Below are positions 8,636 through 16,427 of a DNA stretch of 64,000 nucleotides, one piece after another. Under the pieces are notes generated by a model. It ran no database searches. It saw nothing but the letters and a program-made list of their open reading frames with translations, and was not told the origin of the DNA. How positions within the stretch are numbered: the first letter of the stretch is position 1; each line of letters starts with the position of its first letter. This stretch comes from Streptomyces qinzhouensis. Its GTDB lineage: Bacteria > Actinomycetota > Actinomycetes > Streptomycetales > Streptomycetaceae. The stretch covers positions 3,596,001-3,660,000 of the forward strand of contig NZ_CP042266.1 of NCBI RefSeq assembly GCF_007856155.1. Reading direction: 5' to 3'. A program made the translations under genes and the position numbers.

Positions 8636-9168
8636 GGCGCTCCCCGGGGGAACTCTTCGTACAGGCGAGAGATGTCGATGCCGCTTGTAGCCGCATACTT
8701 GGCGTGCTGGCGCTGGTAGCTGGCCGGGGTACCGAGGCTGGTCAGAAAGACGAGCTTGCCGAAGGTCATGCCCGGATAGACCTTGACGGGTTTGGCGGCT
8801 CGCATCTCCAGCGTCCAGTGGATGGCGTGGCCTTGGTGACCGAGCGGGGCTGACACATGGACCCAGATGCCGAGGGCTCCGATTGAGTGGTCTCCGTTGA
8901 GGAGCTGCGCGTACCTTTCCGAGCCTGTCTTCTCCAGGGTGACGCCCAGGTAGAGCACTCCGGGCTCCAGGATCAGGCCGACTGCGGGGATGGTCCGTTC
9001 GGTGAACGTGGTGGGCACGGCGGCGTCCAGCTCTCCGTCGCAGATGCGGATCGTGCCGCCCAGCCTCCAGTCGTACGCGTTGGGGGAGAGGCGTGTCGGG
9101 TCGTAGGGGGCAATAGTGATCTCGCCCACGCGGACGGCCGCGGCTATCGCGGGACCGGTAAGGATCAT
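8632..9168 (-). CDS. dCTP deaminase-like protein 2 (keeps the catalytic Glu, lacks Ser/Arg)
   Basis: 178 residues, Dcd/dUTPase fold. It begins MILTGPAIAAAV. The Dcd loop that is usually G-R-S-S-x-x-R-L-G reads GDHSIGALG here, so the residues matching E. coli Ser111 and Arg115 become His and Ala. The catalytic glutamate is present in HWTLEMRAAKPVKVYPGM, which has a loop two residues shorter than usual. KYQG near the C-terminus is KYAA. The ATG overlaps the stop of its paralogue (9165-9168). Family enzymes are trimers converting dCTP to dUTP. Alone this copy should be weak or inactive as a deaminase. Confidence 0.75.
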   Translation of the reverse strand: MILTGPAIAAAVRVGEITIAPYDPTRLSPNAYDWRLGGTIRICDGELDAAVPTTFTERTIPAVGLILEPGVLYLGVTLEKTGSERYAQLLNGDHSIGALGIWVHVSAPLGHQGHAIHWTLEMRAAKPVKVYPGMTFGKLVFLTSLGTPASYQRQHAKYAATSGIDISRLYEEFPRGAP

Positions 9169-9704
9169 GAGGGCACCGCCTCCACGCCGGCCGTGTCGCG
9201 CCAGTACTGGGAGGGCTGAGGACCGGCGGCGCCCTGGTACTTGCCGTGGTACGGGGCGACGGCGCCGGTGGCGGCGAAGAACATGACCTGTCCGATCTTC
9301 ATGCCCGCGTACACCCGCAGGGGGCGGACGGGCGAGAGCATGAGCGTCCACTGGCCGTGGAAGCCGATGTCTCCGATCGGTGCCGTGATCTCGACGAACA
9401 AGCCGAGTCGTCCGACCGAGGAGCGACCGAAGAGGAGGGGGACGAAGAGGTCCGAGCCGACCTCCTCGACGGTGTGGCCCAGGTACAGCTCGCCCGGCTG
9501 AAGGACGTATCCGGCCTTGTCGATCGGGACGGAGCGCGTGGGGTTGGCGCGGTGGGAGTCGATCACCTCGGAGGTGTAGGTCAGCAGGGTCGGGCCGAGG
9601 CGGATGTTGTAGCTGTTGGGGTTCGTCTGATCCGGTGCGAAGGGAACGATACGTACACGGCCGTCGGCCACGGCCGAGTTGATCTCGGGGCCGGTGAGGA
9701 TCAC
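9165..9704 (-). CDS. dCTP deaminase-like protein 1 (keeps Ser/Arg, lacks the catalytic Glu)
   Basis: 179 residues from GTG 9704, which overlaps the preceding stop (GTGA). It starts MILTGPEINSAVADGRV and keeps the canonical loop GRSSVGRLGLFVEITA and the nucleotide-binding KYQGAAGPQPS. At the position of the catalytic Glu (TLELSN in mycobacterial Dcd-Dut) it reads TLMLSP, so Glu is replaced by Met. Together with the next gene, which has the Glu but not the Ser/Arg, the pair could make a mixed trimer. A non-catalytic nucleotide-binding role is the alternative. Alignments were made by eye. Confidence 0.75.
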   Translation of the reverse strand: MILTGPEINSAVADGRVRIVPFAPDQTNPNSYNIRLGPTLLTYTSEVIDSHRANPTRSVPIDKAGYVLQPGELYLGHTVEEVGSDLFVPLLFGRSSVGRLGLFVEITAPIGDIGFHGQWTLMLSPVRPLRVYAGMKIGQVMFFAATGAVAPYHGKYQGAAGPQPSQYWRDTAGVEAVPS

Positions 9705-10918
9705 CGTCGACCTCCTTCGGGGCGGCTGGTGCGCTCGGGGGTGGTCAGGAGGCGGCGGACCGTGTGCCCGAGCCGTAGACCGGTCGCGCTGGTGCGTCCG
9801 CCGAGGTGGCTCTGAGCGAGGTAGTCGGTCGTCAGGACGCTCCGCGGGTTCGGCGGCAGCGGATTCGGCAGGACGGCCAGCGGGCCGACGCGCTCGGCGA
9901 GCGCGTCAAGTGCCTGGGCGTGCTCGTCGGGGAGGACGGCGTGCACGAGCGTGTTGTCGAAGGGTTCGACGGCCAGGAGGTCGCCGAGGGTGAGGGTGCT
10001 GCCGAGTGGTATCGAGCGCAGGGCGGTCTCGTTGAGAACGACCGCGTCTGCTGCGGATCCGGCGCGCAGATAGGCGGTGATCTCTTCGAGGAGCCGACGG
10101 CGGTCCAGTGGGATATCGCGGTACGGCTCCCTCACCGTGCCGAGCGGGCGGGCCAGCTTCTGCTCGATGGTGGAGATCCTCTCCCGTAAGCCAATGAGGG
10201 CATCCGGGAGGACCGAGGCACTGGGAAAGAGGCGGGTGCGGGCTGTCCAGCCGCTCTCGGTCGGCGTGGCCGTGGCGTACCCGAGGCCGAGTTCTCGTCC
10301 CTTGACCACGAGGGTGTCACCGACGCGCACGGGACCGTTGACGTCGCTGTGACAGTGACCGGAGAAGACGATGCCGGCGAATGGGCAGGAGCGGGCGAGC
10401 TTTAGGTCCTCCTCGAAGCCGGAGTGGGACATGACCACCCAGGAGTCGGCACGGTGGTGGTGTTCGATCATCACCTCCCGGAGTGCACGGACGGGGTCGG
10501 TGACGCGGTGACCGGCGCGCCGGCCGGCGGGGATCGCGTGGAACGCCTGCTGGCCAATGACGGCAGTGACGGCGACTCGCCTGCCGCCGACCCGCTCGAT
10601 GCGCACCCGTTCGAAGATCGGAACTCCTTCCTCGTCGGTCGTGTTCGCGCATACGGTGATCAGCCGAAGCTCCGGCTCGAAGTAGTGCGGCCAGCCGTGG
10701 TTTCCGGGGGCGACCACGTCGTAGAGGGTGGTGAGGACGGAGCGTTCGATGGCCCCCCTGCCGAGGCGGTAGATGCCGGTGCCCTCGAAGAAGTCGCCGC
10801 TGTCCACGATGAGGCTGTTGGCCCTGGCGTTGTGCAGGAAGGCGAGCATCGGGGCGGCGGAGCCGATGGCGGAGTGGACGTCGGTCGTGGCGACGATCTG
10901 CCGGAGCTGCCGGTTCAC
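9701..10918 (-). CDS. cytosolic metallophosphatase of the UshA/5'-nucleotidase family
   Basis: 405 residues from GTG 10918, which overlaps the stop of the MurA-like gene (GTGA). The N-terminal calcineurin-like domain shows all metal motifs: TDVHS (D-x-H), SGDFFEG, PGNHGW, MSHSG and GHCHSD. The C-terminal part matches the 5'-nucleotidase C domain: ADAVVLNETALRS, then GDLLAVEPFDNTLVHAVLP. UshA enzymes are usually exported, but no signal peptide is present here. It probably dephosphorylates a nucleotide or sugar nucleotide made or consumed by its operon partners. Confidence 0.8.
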   Translation of the reverse strand: MNRQLRQIVATTDVHSAIGSAAPMLAFLHNARANSLIVDSGDFFEGTGIYRLGRGAIERSVLTTLYDVVAPGNHGWPHYFEPELRLITVCANTTDEEGVPIFERVRIERVGGRRVAVTAVIGQQAFHAIPAGRRAGHRVTDPVRALREVMIEHHHRADSWVVMSHSGFEEDLKLARSCPFAGIVFSGHCHSDVNGPVRVGDTLVVKGRELGLGYATATPTESGWTARTRLFPSASVLPDALIGLRERISTIEQKLARPLGTVREPYRDIPLDRRRLLEEITAYLRAGSAADAVVLNETALRSIPLGSTLTLGDLLAVEPFDNTLVHAVLPDEHAQALDALAERVGPLAVLPNPLPPNPRSVLTTDYLAQSHLGGRTSATGLRLGHTVRRLLTTPERTSRPEGGRR

Positions 10919-12234
10919 GGGATCACCTCGCAGATATCGGCACCGAGGGCGTGCAGTTTGACGGGCAGGTCGGCGTGGCCGCGGCGGAGCTGTTCGAGTC
11001 CGCCGAGAGTCGTCACCCCGTGGGCGGTGAGTCCGGCGATGGCCAGGGCCGAGCCGGTGCGGATGTCGGTGGCTTCCACACCGGCGCCGCTCAGTCGCTG
11101 CGGGCCCGTGATGCGGCACTCGGTGGGGCACAGCTCGTGGATCTTTGCGCCAAGTCGGGTGAGCTGGGGCAGCAGGTTGCCGTGGCGGCCGGGATTGATG
11201 GCGTCGGCGAACAGGTGGGTGCCCGGAAGCGAGAGCGCCAGAGCCATCAGCGGGGGCTCGAAGTCGGCGTCCAGAGCACCGGGGTCCAAGGAAGCGACGG
11301 CCTGTAGCGATCTGCCCGTGGGCCGGGCGCCCCGAGCGCGGACGGTCAGGGTGCCGTCATCGGCTTCGGTGGGGAACCCGAGCAGACGCAGAGCATCCAC
11401 CAGGGGGGCCAGGTCTCCACTGCGTACGCCGAGAATTTGTGCTTCTCCACCGGTGACGGCGACTGCGCACGCCAGGGTGCCCGCTTCGATCTTGTCGCCC
11501 GGCACCCGCCACGAGACCGATTCCTCCGAGGGGATCACCGGTGGGCGGAGGGAGAGGGTGTTTTCGCCGAATCGGCTCTCCCATCCAGCCGTCCTCAACG
11601 CTTCCACGACACTGAGCACCTCGGGCGAGAGATTCGGCTGCCCCAGACGCAGAGGACGTCCCTCGACGACAGCGCGCAGGAGGGCGGCGACCGTCGCACC
11701 GCGGGACCGGAAAGGCAGCATGACCGACACCGTTCCGCTGTCGCGCGCGGTCGCCTCCACGAAGTAGCCGCGGTCGTCCATGGTGGTGCGGTCGCCGAAC
11801 CGTTCGTAGACCTTGAAGTGCTGCTCCATTCCCCGTGCTCCGATGTCGCAGCCGCCCGGCCAGGGCAGACGGGCCCGGCCGCAGGCACCCAGCAGCGCGG
11901 GGACGAGGTAGTACGAGGCACGGATGCGGGCGGCGACCTCGGGAGCAAGGTCCGGCTGGGACTGGTCGCTCGGCAAGATCAACGTCGTCTGCGGATCGTT
12001 GACCGAGCGAGCCGCGTGCCAGCCACCCTGCTGGAGCAGGGTGAGCATCGTCTCGACGTCCGTGTTCGTCGGCACGTTGCCGAGGCGTACCGGTCGGCGC
12101 AGAGCGGCGGCAGCAGCGAGCAGGGGAAGGGCGGCGTTCTTGGAACCGTCGACGGTCACGGACCCGGTCAGGGGACTACCGGGTCGGATGGCGACCACTT
12201 CGGCGGCGACGGGCGGAATCCGCACGGGGACCAA
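10915..12234 (-). CDS. MurA-like enolpyruvyl (UDP-GlcNAc 1-carboxyvinyl) transferase
   Basis: 439 residues. The start is TTG 12234: AAGGAG lies 7 nt upstream, inside the end of the preceding gene. The EPSP/MurA two-domain fold is clear. Catalytic features are kept: Lys-Asn in DGSKNAALP (residues about 29-37), the active-site Cys loop in PGGCDIGARG, RIRASYYLV for substrate phosphate, ATDIRTGSALAIAGL and RGHADLPVKLHALGAD. The usual PGFPTDMQ segment is diverged (DPGALDADFEPP), so the acceptor may not be UDP-GlcNAc. The housekeeping murA should be elsewhere. Similar paralogues act on nucleotides in nikkomycin/polyoxin pathways. Confidence 0.85.
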   Translation of the reverse strand: MVPVRIPPVAAEVVAIRPGSPLTGSVTVDGSKNAALPLLAAAAALRRPVRLGNVPTNTDVETMLTLLQQGGWHAARSVNDPQTTLILPSDQSQPDLAPEVAARIRASYYLVPALLGACGRARLPWPGGCDIGARGMEQHFKVYERFGDRTTMDDRGYFVEATARDSGTVSVMLPFRSRGATVAALLRAVVEGRPLRLGQPNLSPEVLSVVEALRTAGWESRFGENTLSLRPPVIPSEESVSWRVPGDKIEAGTLACAVAVTGGEAQILGVRSGDLAPLVDALRLLGFPTEADDGTLTVRARGARPTGRSLQAVASLDPGALDADFEPPLMALALSLPGTHLFADAINPGRHGNLLPQLTRLGAKIHELCPTECRITGPQRLSGAGVEATDIRTGSALAIAGLTAHGVTTLGGLEQLRRGHADLPVKLHALGADICEVIP

Positions 12235-12246
12235 CGGTCAACTCCT

Positions 12247-12672
12247 TCACATGGGGTGGGTTTCGGCGGACGAAAGTGCGGCGCTGAACTCGAACTCGGC
12301 CCAGCACCGTTTCCCGGACGGCAACGGATCGAACCCATGGCGGTCTGCGAGCGCGGCGACCAGGAACAGGCCGCGTCCGGCTTCCGCCGCAGTGCCGGGC
12401 AGGCCGGCCTCCGGGATCTCGCTGTTCGTGTCGATGACCTCGATGCGCAGACCGCCGGTACCCAGATGGGCGCCGGCCGAGATCGGCCCATCGGCGCCCG
12501 CGTGACGTACCGCGTTCGTGATCAGCTCCGAGGCCACCAGCTCTGCCGCATCCAGGAGCTCCGGAGGGAGAAGGGTGCCCCAAGCCCGTATGGCGGCTAC
12601 CAGGTCGCGCCTCGCGGATGAGGCGGCAGCGTGTGTGCCGGGTACGGGAAACCGGATCTGGTGCACCTTCAC
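12247..12672 (-). CDS. RsbW-like ATP-binding (HATPase) regulatory protein
   Basis: 141 residues from GTG 12672 with AGGAGG 4 nt upstream. GHKL ATPase motifs: N-box ELVASELITNAVRHAG, and a G-box region ending in EAGRGLFLVAALADRHG. These short Streptomyces proteins resemble anti-sigma factor kinases (RsbW/SpoIIAB) and often pair with XRE regulators. It is first in the minus-strand operon, 12 bp ahead of the MurA-like gene, and divergent from the XRE regulator. It likely takes part in control of the cluster rather than in its chemistry. Confidence 0.8.
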   Translation of the reverse strand: MKVHQIRFPVPGTHAAASSARRDLVAAIRAWGTLLPPELLDAAELVASELITNAVRHAGADGPISAGAHLGTGGLRIEVIDTNSEIPEAGLPGTAAEAGRGLFLVAALADRHGFDPLPSGKRCWAEFEFSAALSSAETHPM

Positions 12673-12746
12673 TGAGCCTCCTGGATCGGGGCGACGTACT
12701 CACGTAACCGCCCTGGAGAGGGCTGGTTCCAGGCCGCTTGCCGGGC

Positions 12747-12772
12747 CTGCATCGCTCATGCAGAAGCTGCAT
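12747..12772. promoter_or_regulatory. candidate operator with three alternating half-sites
   Basis: CTGCAT (12747), ATGCAG (12758) and CTGCAT (12767) form two overlapping palindromes with spacers of 5 and 3 nt. The array lies midway in the 165-bp divergent gap between the ATPase operon and the XRE gene, where a shared operator would be expected. The regulator binding it is assumed, not shown. Confidence 0.45.
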
Positions 12773-12837
12773 CGCAGGCGAAATCGGCTCGGCTACGCTC
12801 GGTCGGGCAGGCAGGATCGGCGACGGCGGAGGGAGCC

Positions 12838-14121
12838 GTGGCGCGGATGGCCGAAGTGCAGAGCGAAGCGCAGCGGATCGGCGAAGTGATCCGCCAGGCA
12901 AGGGTGTTACGACGACGCTCCCAGAAGGACGTTGCCACAGAACTCGGGTACCACCAGTCGAAGGTGAGCCGACTGGAGAGCGGACGAGGCACTCAGGACA
13001 TCACCGTGCTGCGTGAGGTCGCACGGGTGCTGGACATCCCACCCGACCGCCTGGGCCTTGCCCCTTCTCCCCCAACCAACCCTTCCACCCCAGAGACAGA
13101 AGACATGCGCCGCCGTCGACTCCTCACCGCGGGCGCAGCCGTGCTCGCAGTCCCCGCCACACCTCTCGTCCCCGGACACCCGGAACTGATCCAGTCATTG
13201 CTCCCCGGCCCGAGTCCCGCGTTCACCGAGCCGGTGGGCGATCTGCCGCAATTGCGGATGCAGACCGCGAACGCCCGCCGACTCTTCTGCACCTGTGACT
13301 ACACGGCACTCGAGCGCACTCTGCCCGGACTGATCGGGCAGCTTCGGCGGGCCGCTGCCGACAATCCCGGATCGTCCGACCTGTCCGGCCTCCTCGCCAC
13401 GGCCTACCAGACCTCGGCCGGCCTGCTGCTGAAGCAGAGCGACCTCGGCAATGCCTGGCTCGCCGTCGGACGGGCCATGGCCGAGGCCGAGCGATCCAGT
13501 GACCCGGTAGTGCTCGCCTCCAGCGTCCGGGTCCACGCACACGTTCTCGCCCGGGACGGTCACTCCGCCCAGGCCATCACCCTGGTCCGCCACACCGCCG
13601 ATCAACTCACCGGCTCCTACGACCGACGCTCCCCGGAGTACCTCGCGGCACTGGGACTGCTCCTTCTGCGCGGCGTGACAGCCGCGAGCACCGGCGGCGA
13701 TCGCTCCGCCACGGAGGACTTCCTCGCGGAGGCACGGGACGTGGCCCACTACGTCTCGCTCGACCGTCCCGACGCCTGGGCCAACTTCAGCCCCACCAAC
13801 GTGACCCTGCACAGCATCAGTGCGATGGTCGTCTTCGGGGACGCGGGCATCGCCCTCGACGCCGCCCGACCACTCATGCGCCGCCACATCCCCGTGCCCG
13901 AACGCCGGGCGGCCCTGTGGGTCGAAACCGCCCGCGCCTACAACCAACAGGGCCGCCTCGCCGACGGCTACCAGGCACTGCGCATCGCCGAGAGCTGCGC
14001 GGCACAGGACATCCGCCGCCCTGCCGTACGGGAACTGGTGGCCGACATGGCGGCCCGCGACCGCCGCCGTACCCTGCCGGAACTGCACCACTTCAGCCGT
14101 CGACTCGGAGTCCCCGCGTGA
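12838..14121 (+). CDS. XRE-family regulator with a TPR-like C-terminal domain
   Basis: 427 residues from GTG 12838, with GGAGGGA close upstream; an ATG 9 nt later is the alternative. Helix-turn-helix at residues about 14-68 (IGEVIRQARVLRRRSQKDVA, GYHQSKVSRLESGRG). Then a Tat-signal-like stretch MRRRRLLTAGAAVLAVP (about 86-102) and a long helical TPR-like region to the end, suited to binding a peptide or small ligand. It is divergent from the MurA/Dcd operon and translationally coupled to the flavoprotein gene (GTGA overlap). Likely the local regulator of the cluster. Confidence 0.85.
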   Translation: MARMAEVQSEAQRIGEVIRQARVLRRRSQKDVATELGYHQSKVSRLESGRGTQDITVLREVARVLDIPPDRLGLAPSPPTNPSTPETEDMRRRRLLTAGAAVLAVPATPLVPGHPELIQSLLPGPSPAFTEPVGDLPQLRMQTANARRLFCTCDYTALERTLPGLIGQLRRAAADNPGSSDLSGLLATAYQTSAGLLLKQSDLGNAWLAVGRAMAEAERSSDPVVLASSVRVHAHVLARDGHSAQAITLVRHTADQLTGSYDRRSPEYLAALGLLLLRGVTAASTGGDRSATEDFLAEARDVAHYVSLDRPDAWANFSPTNVTLHSISAMVVFGDAGIALDAARPLMRRHIPVPERRAALWVETARAYNQQGRLADGYQALRIAESCAAQDIRRPAVRELVADMAARDRRRTLPELHHFSRRLGVPA

Positions 14122-14675
14122 GCGATCAGCCCGCCCAGCAGATCAAGAAGCCGTTCCTCTACGTCGTGGTCTGCGCGGCCGGGATCGCCGGTGACGTCGG
14201 CAGGCTGATCACCGCTGCTCAGGACGCGAACTGGGAGGTCGGAGTCGTCGCCACCCCGCAGGGTCTCGGCTTCCTCGACGCGCCCGCCGTCGAGGAGCAG
14301 ACCGGCTACCCCATCCGCTCCGCCTGGCGCCTCCCGGGCGACCCGCGCCCGCTGCCGCCCGCCGACGCCATCGCGGTCGCGCCGGCCACCTTCAACACGA
14401 TCAACAAGTGGGCCGCCGGGATCTCCGACACCCTGGCGCTCGGCATCCTGTGCGAGGCGCACGGCTTCGGCATCCCCACCGCCGTCCTGCCCTACCTGAA
14501 CTCCGCCCAGGCCGCCCACCCCGCCTACGCCCGGAGCTTGGAGCAGTTGCGCGAGATGGGCGTCCTGATCGGCTCGTACGAGCCCCACCAGCCGAAGGCC
14601 GGCGGCGGCGCGGACCGCTTCCGCTGGGAGGCGGCGTTGGAACTGCTCACCCCCAAGGTGCCCCTGGCGGGATGA
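14118..14675 (+). CDS. flavoprotein (HFCD/CoaC-like family)
   Basis: 185 residues from GTG 14118, overlapping the regulator stop by 4 nt. It starts after a short lead with KPFLYVVVCAAGIAGDVGRL, a Rossmann-like flavin fold. PATFNTINKWAAGISDTLAL matches the family P-A-T-x-N-T motif that holds FMN in phosphopantothenoylcysteine decarboxylases and lantibiotic decarboxylases. The catalytic His of EpiD/CoaC enzymes is not obvious. It is regularly found after XRE-TPR regulators in Streptomyces. The role may be redox sensing or decarboxylation; not resolved. Confidence 0.8.
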   Translation: MSDQPAQQIKKPFLYVVVCAAGIAGDVGRLITAAQDANWEVGVVATPQGLGFLDAPAVEEQTGYPIRSAWRLPGDPRPLPPADAIAVAPATFNTINKWAAGISDTLALGILCEAHGFGIPTAVLPYLNSAQAAHPAYARSLEQLREMGVLIGSYEPHQPKAGGGADRFRWEAALELLTPKVPLAG

Positions 14676-14717
14676 TCAGCGCCGTCGTGTTGGTGTTGTC
14701 TGCGGCGGTGGGGCGAT

Positions 14718-15061
14718 CACTGCCGACGCCAGCAGGAGAAGCAGGCGGCGTGGGGCCCGGCCTGAAACGAGACCGGCAAGGTCATCACCCGGGAGGACAG
14801 CTCATGGCTCCACCCCGAGACGGTCTCGGAAACCTTCCGCCGCGTCCTCGCCGCCACGGATCTACCGCCAATCACCTTGCGCGATCTGCGTCACGTCGCC
14901 CCGACGCTCACTCACGGCGGAGGCAGTGACCTCCACACGATCAAGAAGACGCTGCGGCACTCCACGATCACGCTGACGTCGGACACGTACACGAGCCTGC
15001 TGCCGAGGTGGATCAGGCTGCCGCGAGGCTCATCCCCCGCGCAGCCCGCAAGTCCGTTTAG
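14718..15061 (+). pseudogene. tyrosine recombinase (integrase) C-terminal remnant
   Basis: Translation in one frame gives the familiar integrase C-terminal half: HCRRQQEKQAAWGPA, then NETGKVITREDSSWLHPE, then LPPITLRDLRHVAPTLTHGG, then TLRHSTITLTSDTYTSLLP. A TGA at 14763-14765 replaces the expected Trp after WGPA. A one-base loss near 15008 shifts the frame, after which GAG GTG GAT CAG GCT restores the usual EVDQAAARLIP ending and TAG at 15059. The N-terminal half, including the first catalytic Arg, is missing. It is dead but diagnostic of a past integration event. Confidence 0.85.
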
Positions 15062-15108
15062 ACCGCAAATCGGGTGACCATACGAAGGGGGTGCCAGAAG
15101 GTGTCTCC

Positions 15109-16323
15109 ATGAGCACCCATGATGAGCCCACCGTTTCCCTGGTCACGGTGGACCGAGAGACTGCTTCCATCATTCTGTCGCGCTCAGATGGCAAGGAGGC
15201 ACACTTTCCCCTGTCGCCTTCCTTCTTCGCTGCCAGCAGCACGCTATCGAGGCTACATGTCCCGCTGTCTCTCAATGTACTGATTGCCAGCACGCTATCG
15301 GGGGATGACATCCTCTTCGAGCTACCGCAGTACGATGCGCCAACTGGCCAACTGGGCGGACGTCTCGTCGTGTACCTCGACCAAAACAAGTGGAGCGAGA
15401 TCGGAAATGCCCTTCACGCACCATCAAAGGTGAGTGATTCATCCCGAAGGGCCGCTGAAAAGCTGGCACAGTGGGTAAAAGAGGGGCGCATCATCTTGCC
15501 AGCATCCGCTGGCCACCACAACGAAACCACGAAGCGGTTCGATACCCGGAAGCGATACAGCCTCGGCCTAACGGTTCTGCAGTACAGCCGTGGCTGGCAG
15601 ATGCGACACCCTCTCCAGGTACGCCGCAACGAACTCCACGACAGCTTCTGCCACCGTTCCGGCCAACTCGCGAAGGTCCGCTCAGCCCCGGTGTTCACAC
15701 TGGCCCCGGATGCCTTGTACTCAACCGCCCAGCGCGGCATGCGGCACTATTCAGCGCCAGCAGACTTCGAGCCACCCCTAGCATTCACGACCGAGGCGCT
15801 GGTAACAGCGACTAGCTCGATTGACGTCATGCTAGACACAGAGCGAATCGAACCAGGCCCAAAGACGAGCTGGGCGGAGGTGAATCAGCGCTTCAGCGAC
15901 TGGCTGGACGAGCAAGATATCGACTCTCAGCAGAAGCGAAAGCACATTGACGCATTCTTTCTGACGGATATCCAGAAGGAAGTAGCCGAGGAGGCCCACT
16001 CTGCAGCTCTCGCCATCGACGATCTAAGCCGCTGGTTCCTGAGGGAGGCAATCGGCGATATCCGCAGGTTTCCAGCTCTGGGACTATTTCGCGAAATGCT
16101 GCACAACCGGCACCTCAACAAGGGGACCAGGTGGCGCCTAAACGATCTTACAGACATGATGTATCTATCCTGCGCAGCTGGCTACGCCGACTTCGTCGTA
16201 TGCGAACGACACATGCGTGACCCCCTGGCTCACGGCCTCAGGCGCTTGGGGCTGAAGACTCCGGTCTACCGCCACCTTGCCGAGGCCGTCGATGCCATCG
16301 AAGAGACACTGACGGAGCCCTAG
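15109..16323 (+). CDS. PIN-like domain protein, probable nuclease of foreign origin
   Basis: 404 residues from ATG 15109 (AAGG 7 nt upstream). Base composition and codon use are much less GC-biased than neighbours (frequent A/T third positions), a sign of recent transfer. RLVVYLDQNKWSEIGNAL (residues about 87-104) and NDLTDMMYLSCAAGYADFVV (about 350-369), followed by CERHM, give the acidic D...(N)D..D.......YAD pattern of PIN-type Mg-dependent nucleases at the two ends of the domain, with a long helical insert between. PIN-like nucleases of this size occur in defence islands. It lies just after the integrase remnant, with no antitoxin-like partner. Exact family not recognised. Confidence 0.7.
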   Translation: MSTHDEPTVSLVTVDRETASIILSRSDGKEAHFPLSPSFFAASSTLSRLHVPLSLNVLIASTLSGDDILFELPQYDAPTGQLGGRLVVYLDQNKWSEIGNALHAPSKVSDSSRRAAEKLAQWVKEGRIILPASAGHHNETTKRFDTRKRYSLGLTVLQYSRGWQMRHPLQVRRNELHDSFCHRSGQLAKVRSAPVFTLAPDALYSTAQRGMRHYSAPADFEPPLAFTTEALVTATSSIDVMLDTERIEPGPKTSWAEVNQRFSDWLDEQDIDSQQKRKHIDAFFLTDIQKEVAEEAHSAALAIDDLSRWFLREAIGDIRRFPALGLFREMLHNRHLNKGTRWRLNDLTDMMYLSCAAGYADFVVCERHMRDPLAHGLRRLGLKTPVYRHLAEAVDAIEETLTEP

Positions 16324-16427
16324 ATGAATGGGGCTGATGTTTGTGCCAGCCGCGACCATGGCGAGGGGCGCCCGTTGGTCAGTGTGCGAAGACAAACCTG
16401 GACGCCCCTCTCGCGCACTGTAGGCGT

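Noticed and set aside
12176..12901. A 241-codon minus-strand frame across the XRE control region
   Set aside because: It overlaps the ATPase gene in another frame and covers the promoter region; composition is Arg/Pro/Ser noise.
8632..14675. Identification of the MurA/Dcd cluster as a nikkomycin or polyoxin type pathway
   Set aside because: The radical SAM enzyme, aminohexuronic acid genes and peptide ligase of those pathways are absent. Only the enolpyruvyl transferase idea is shared.
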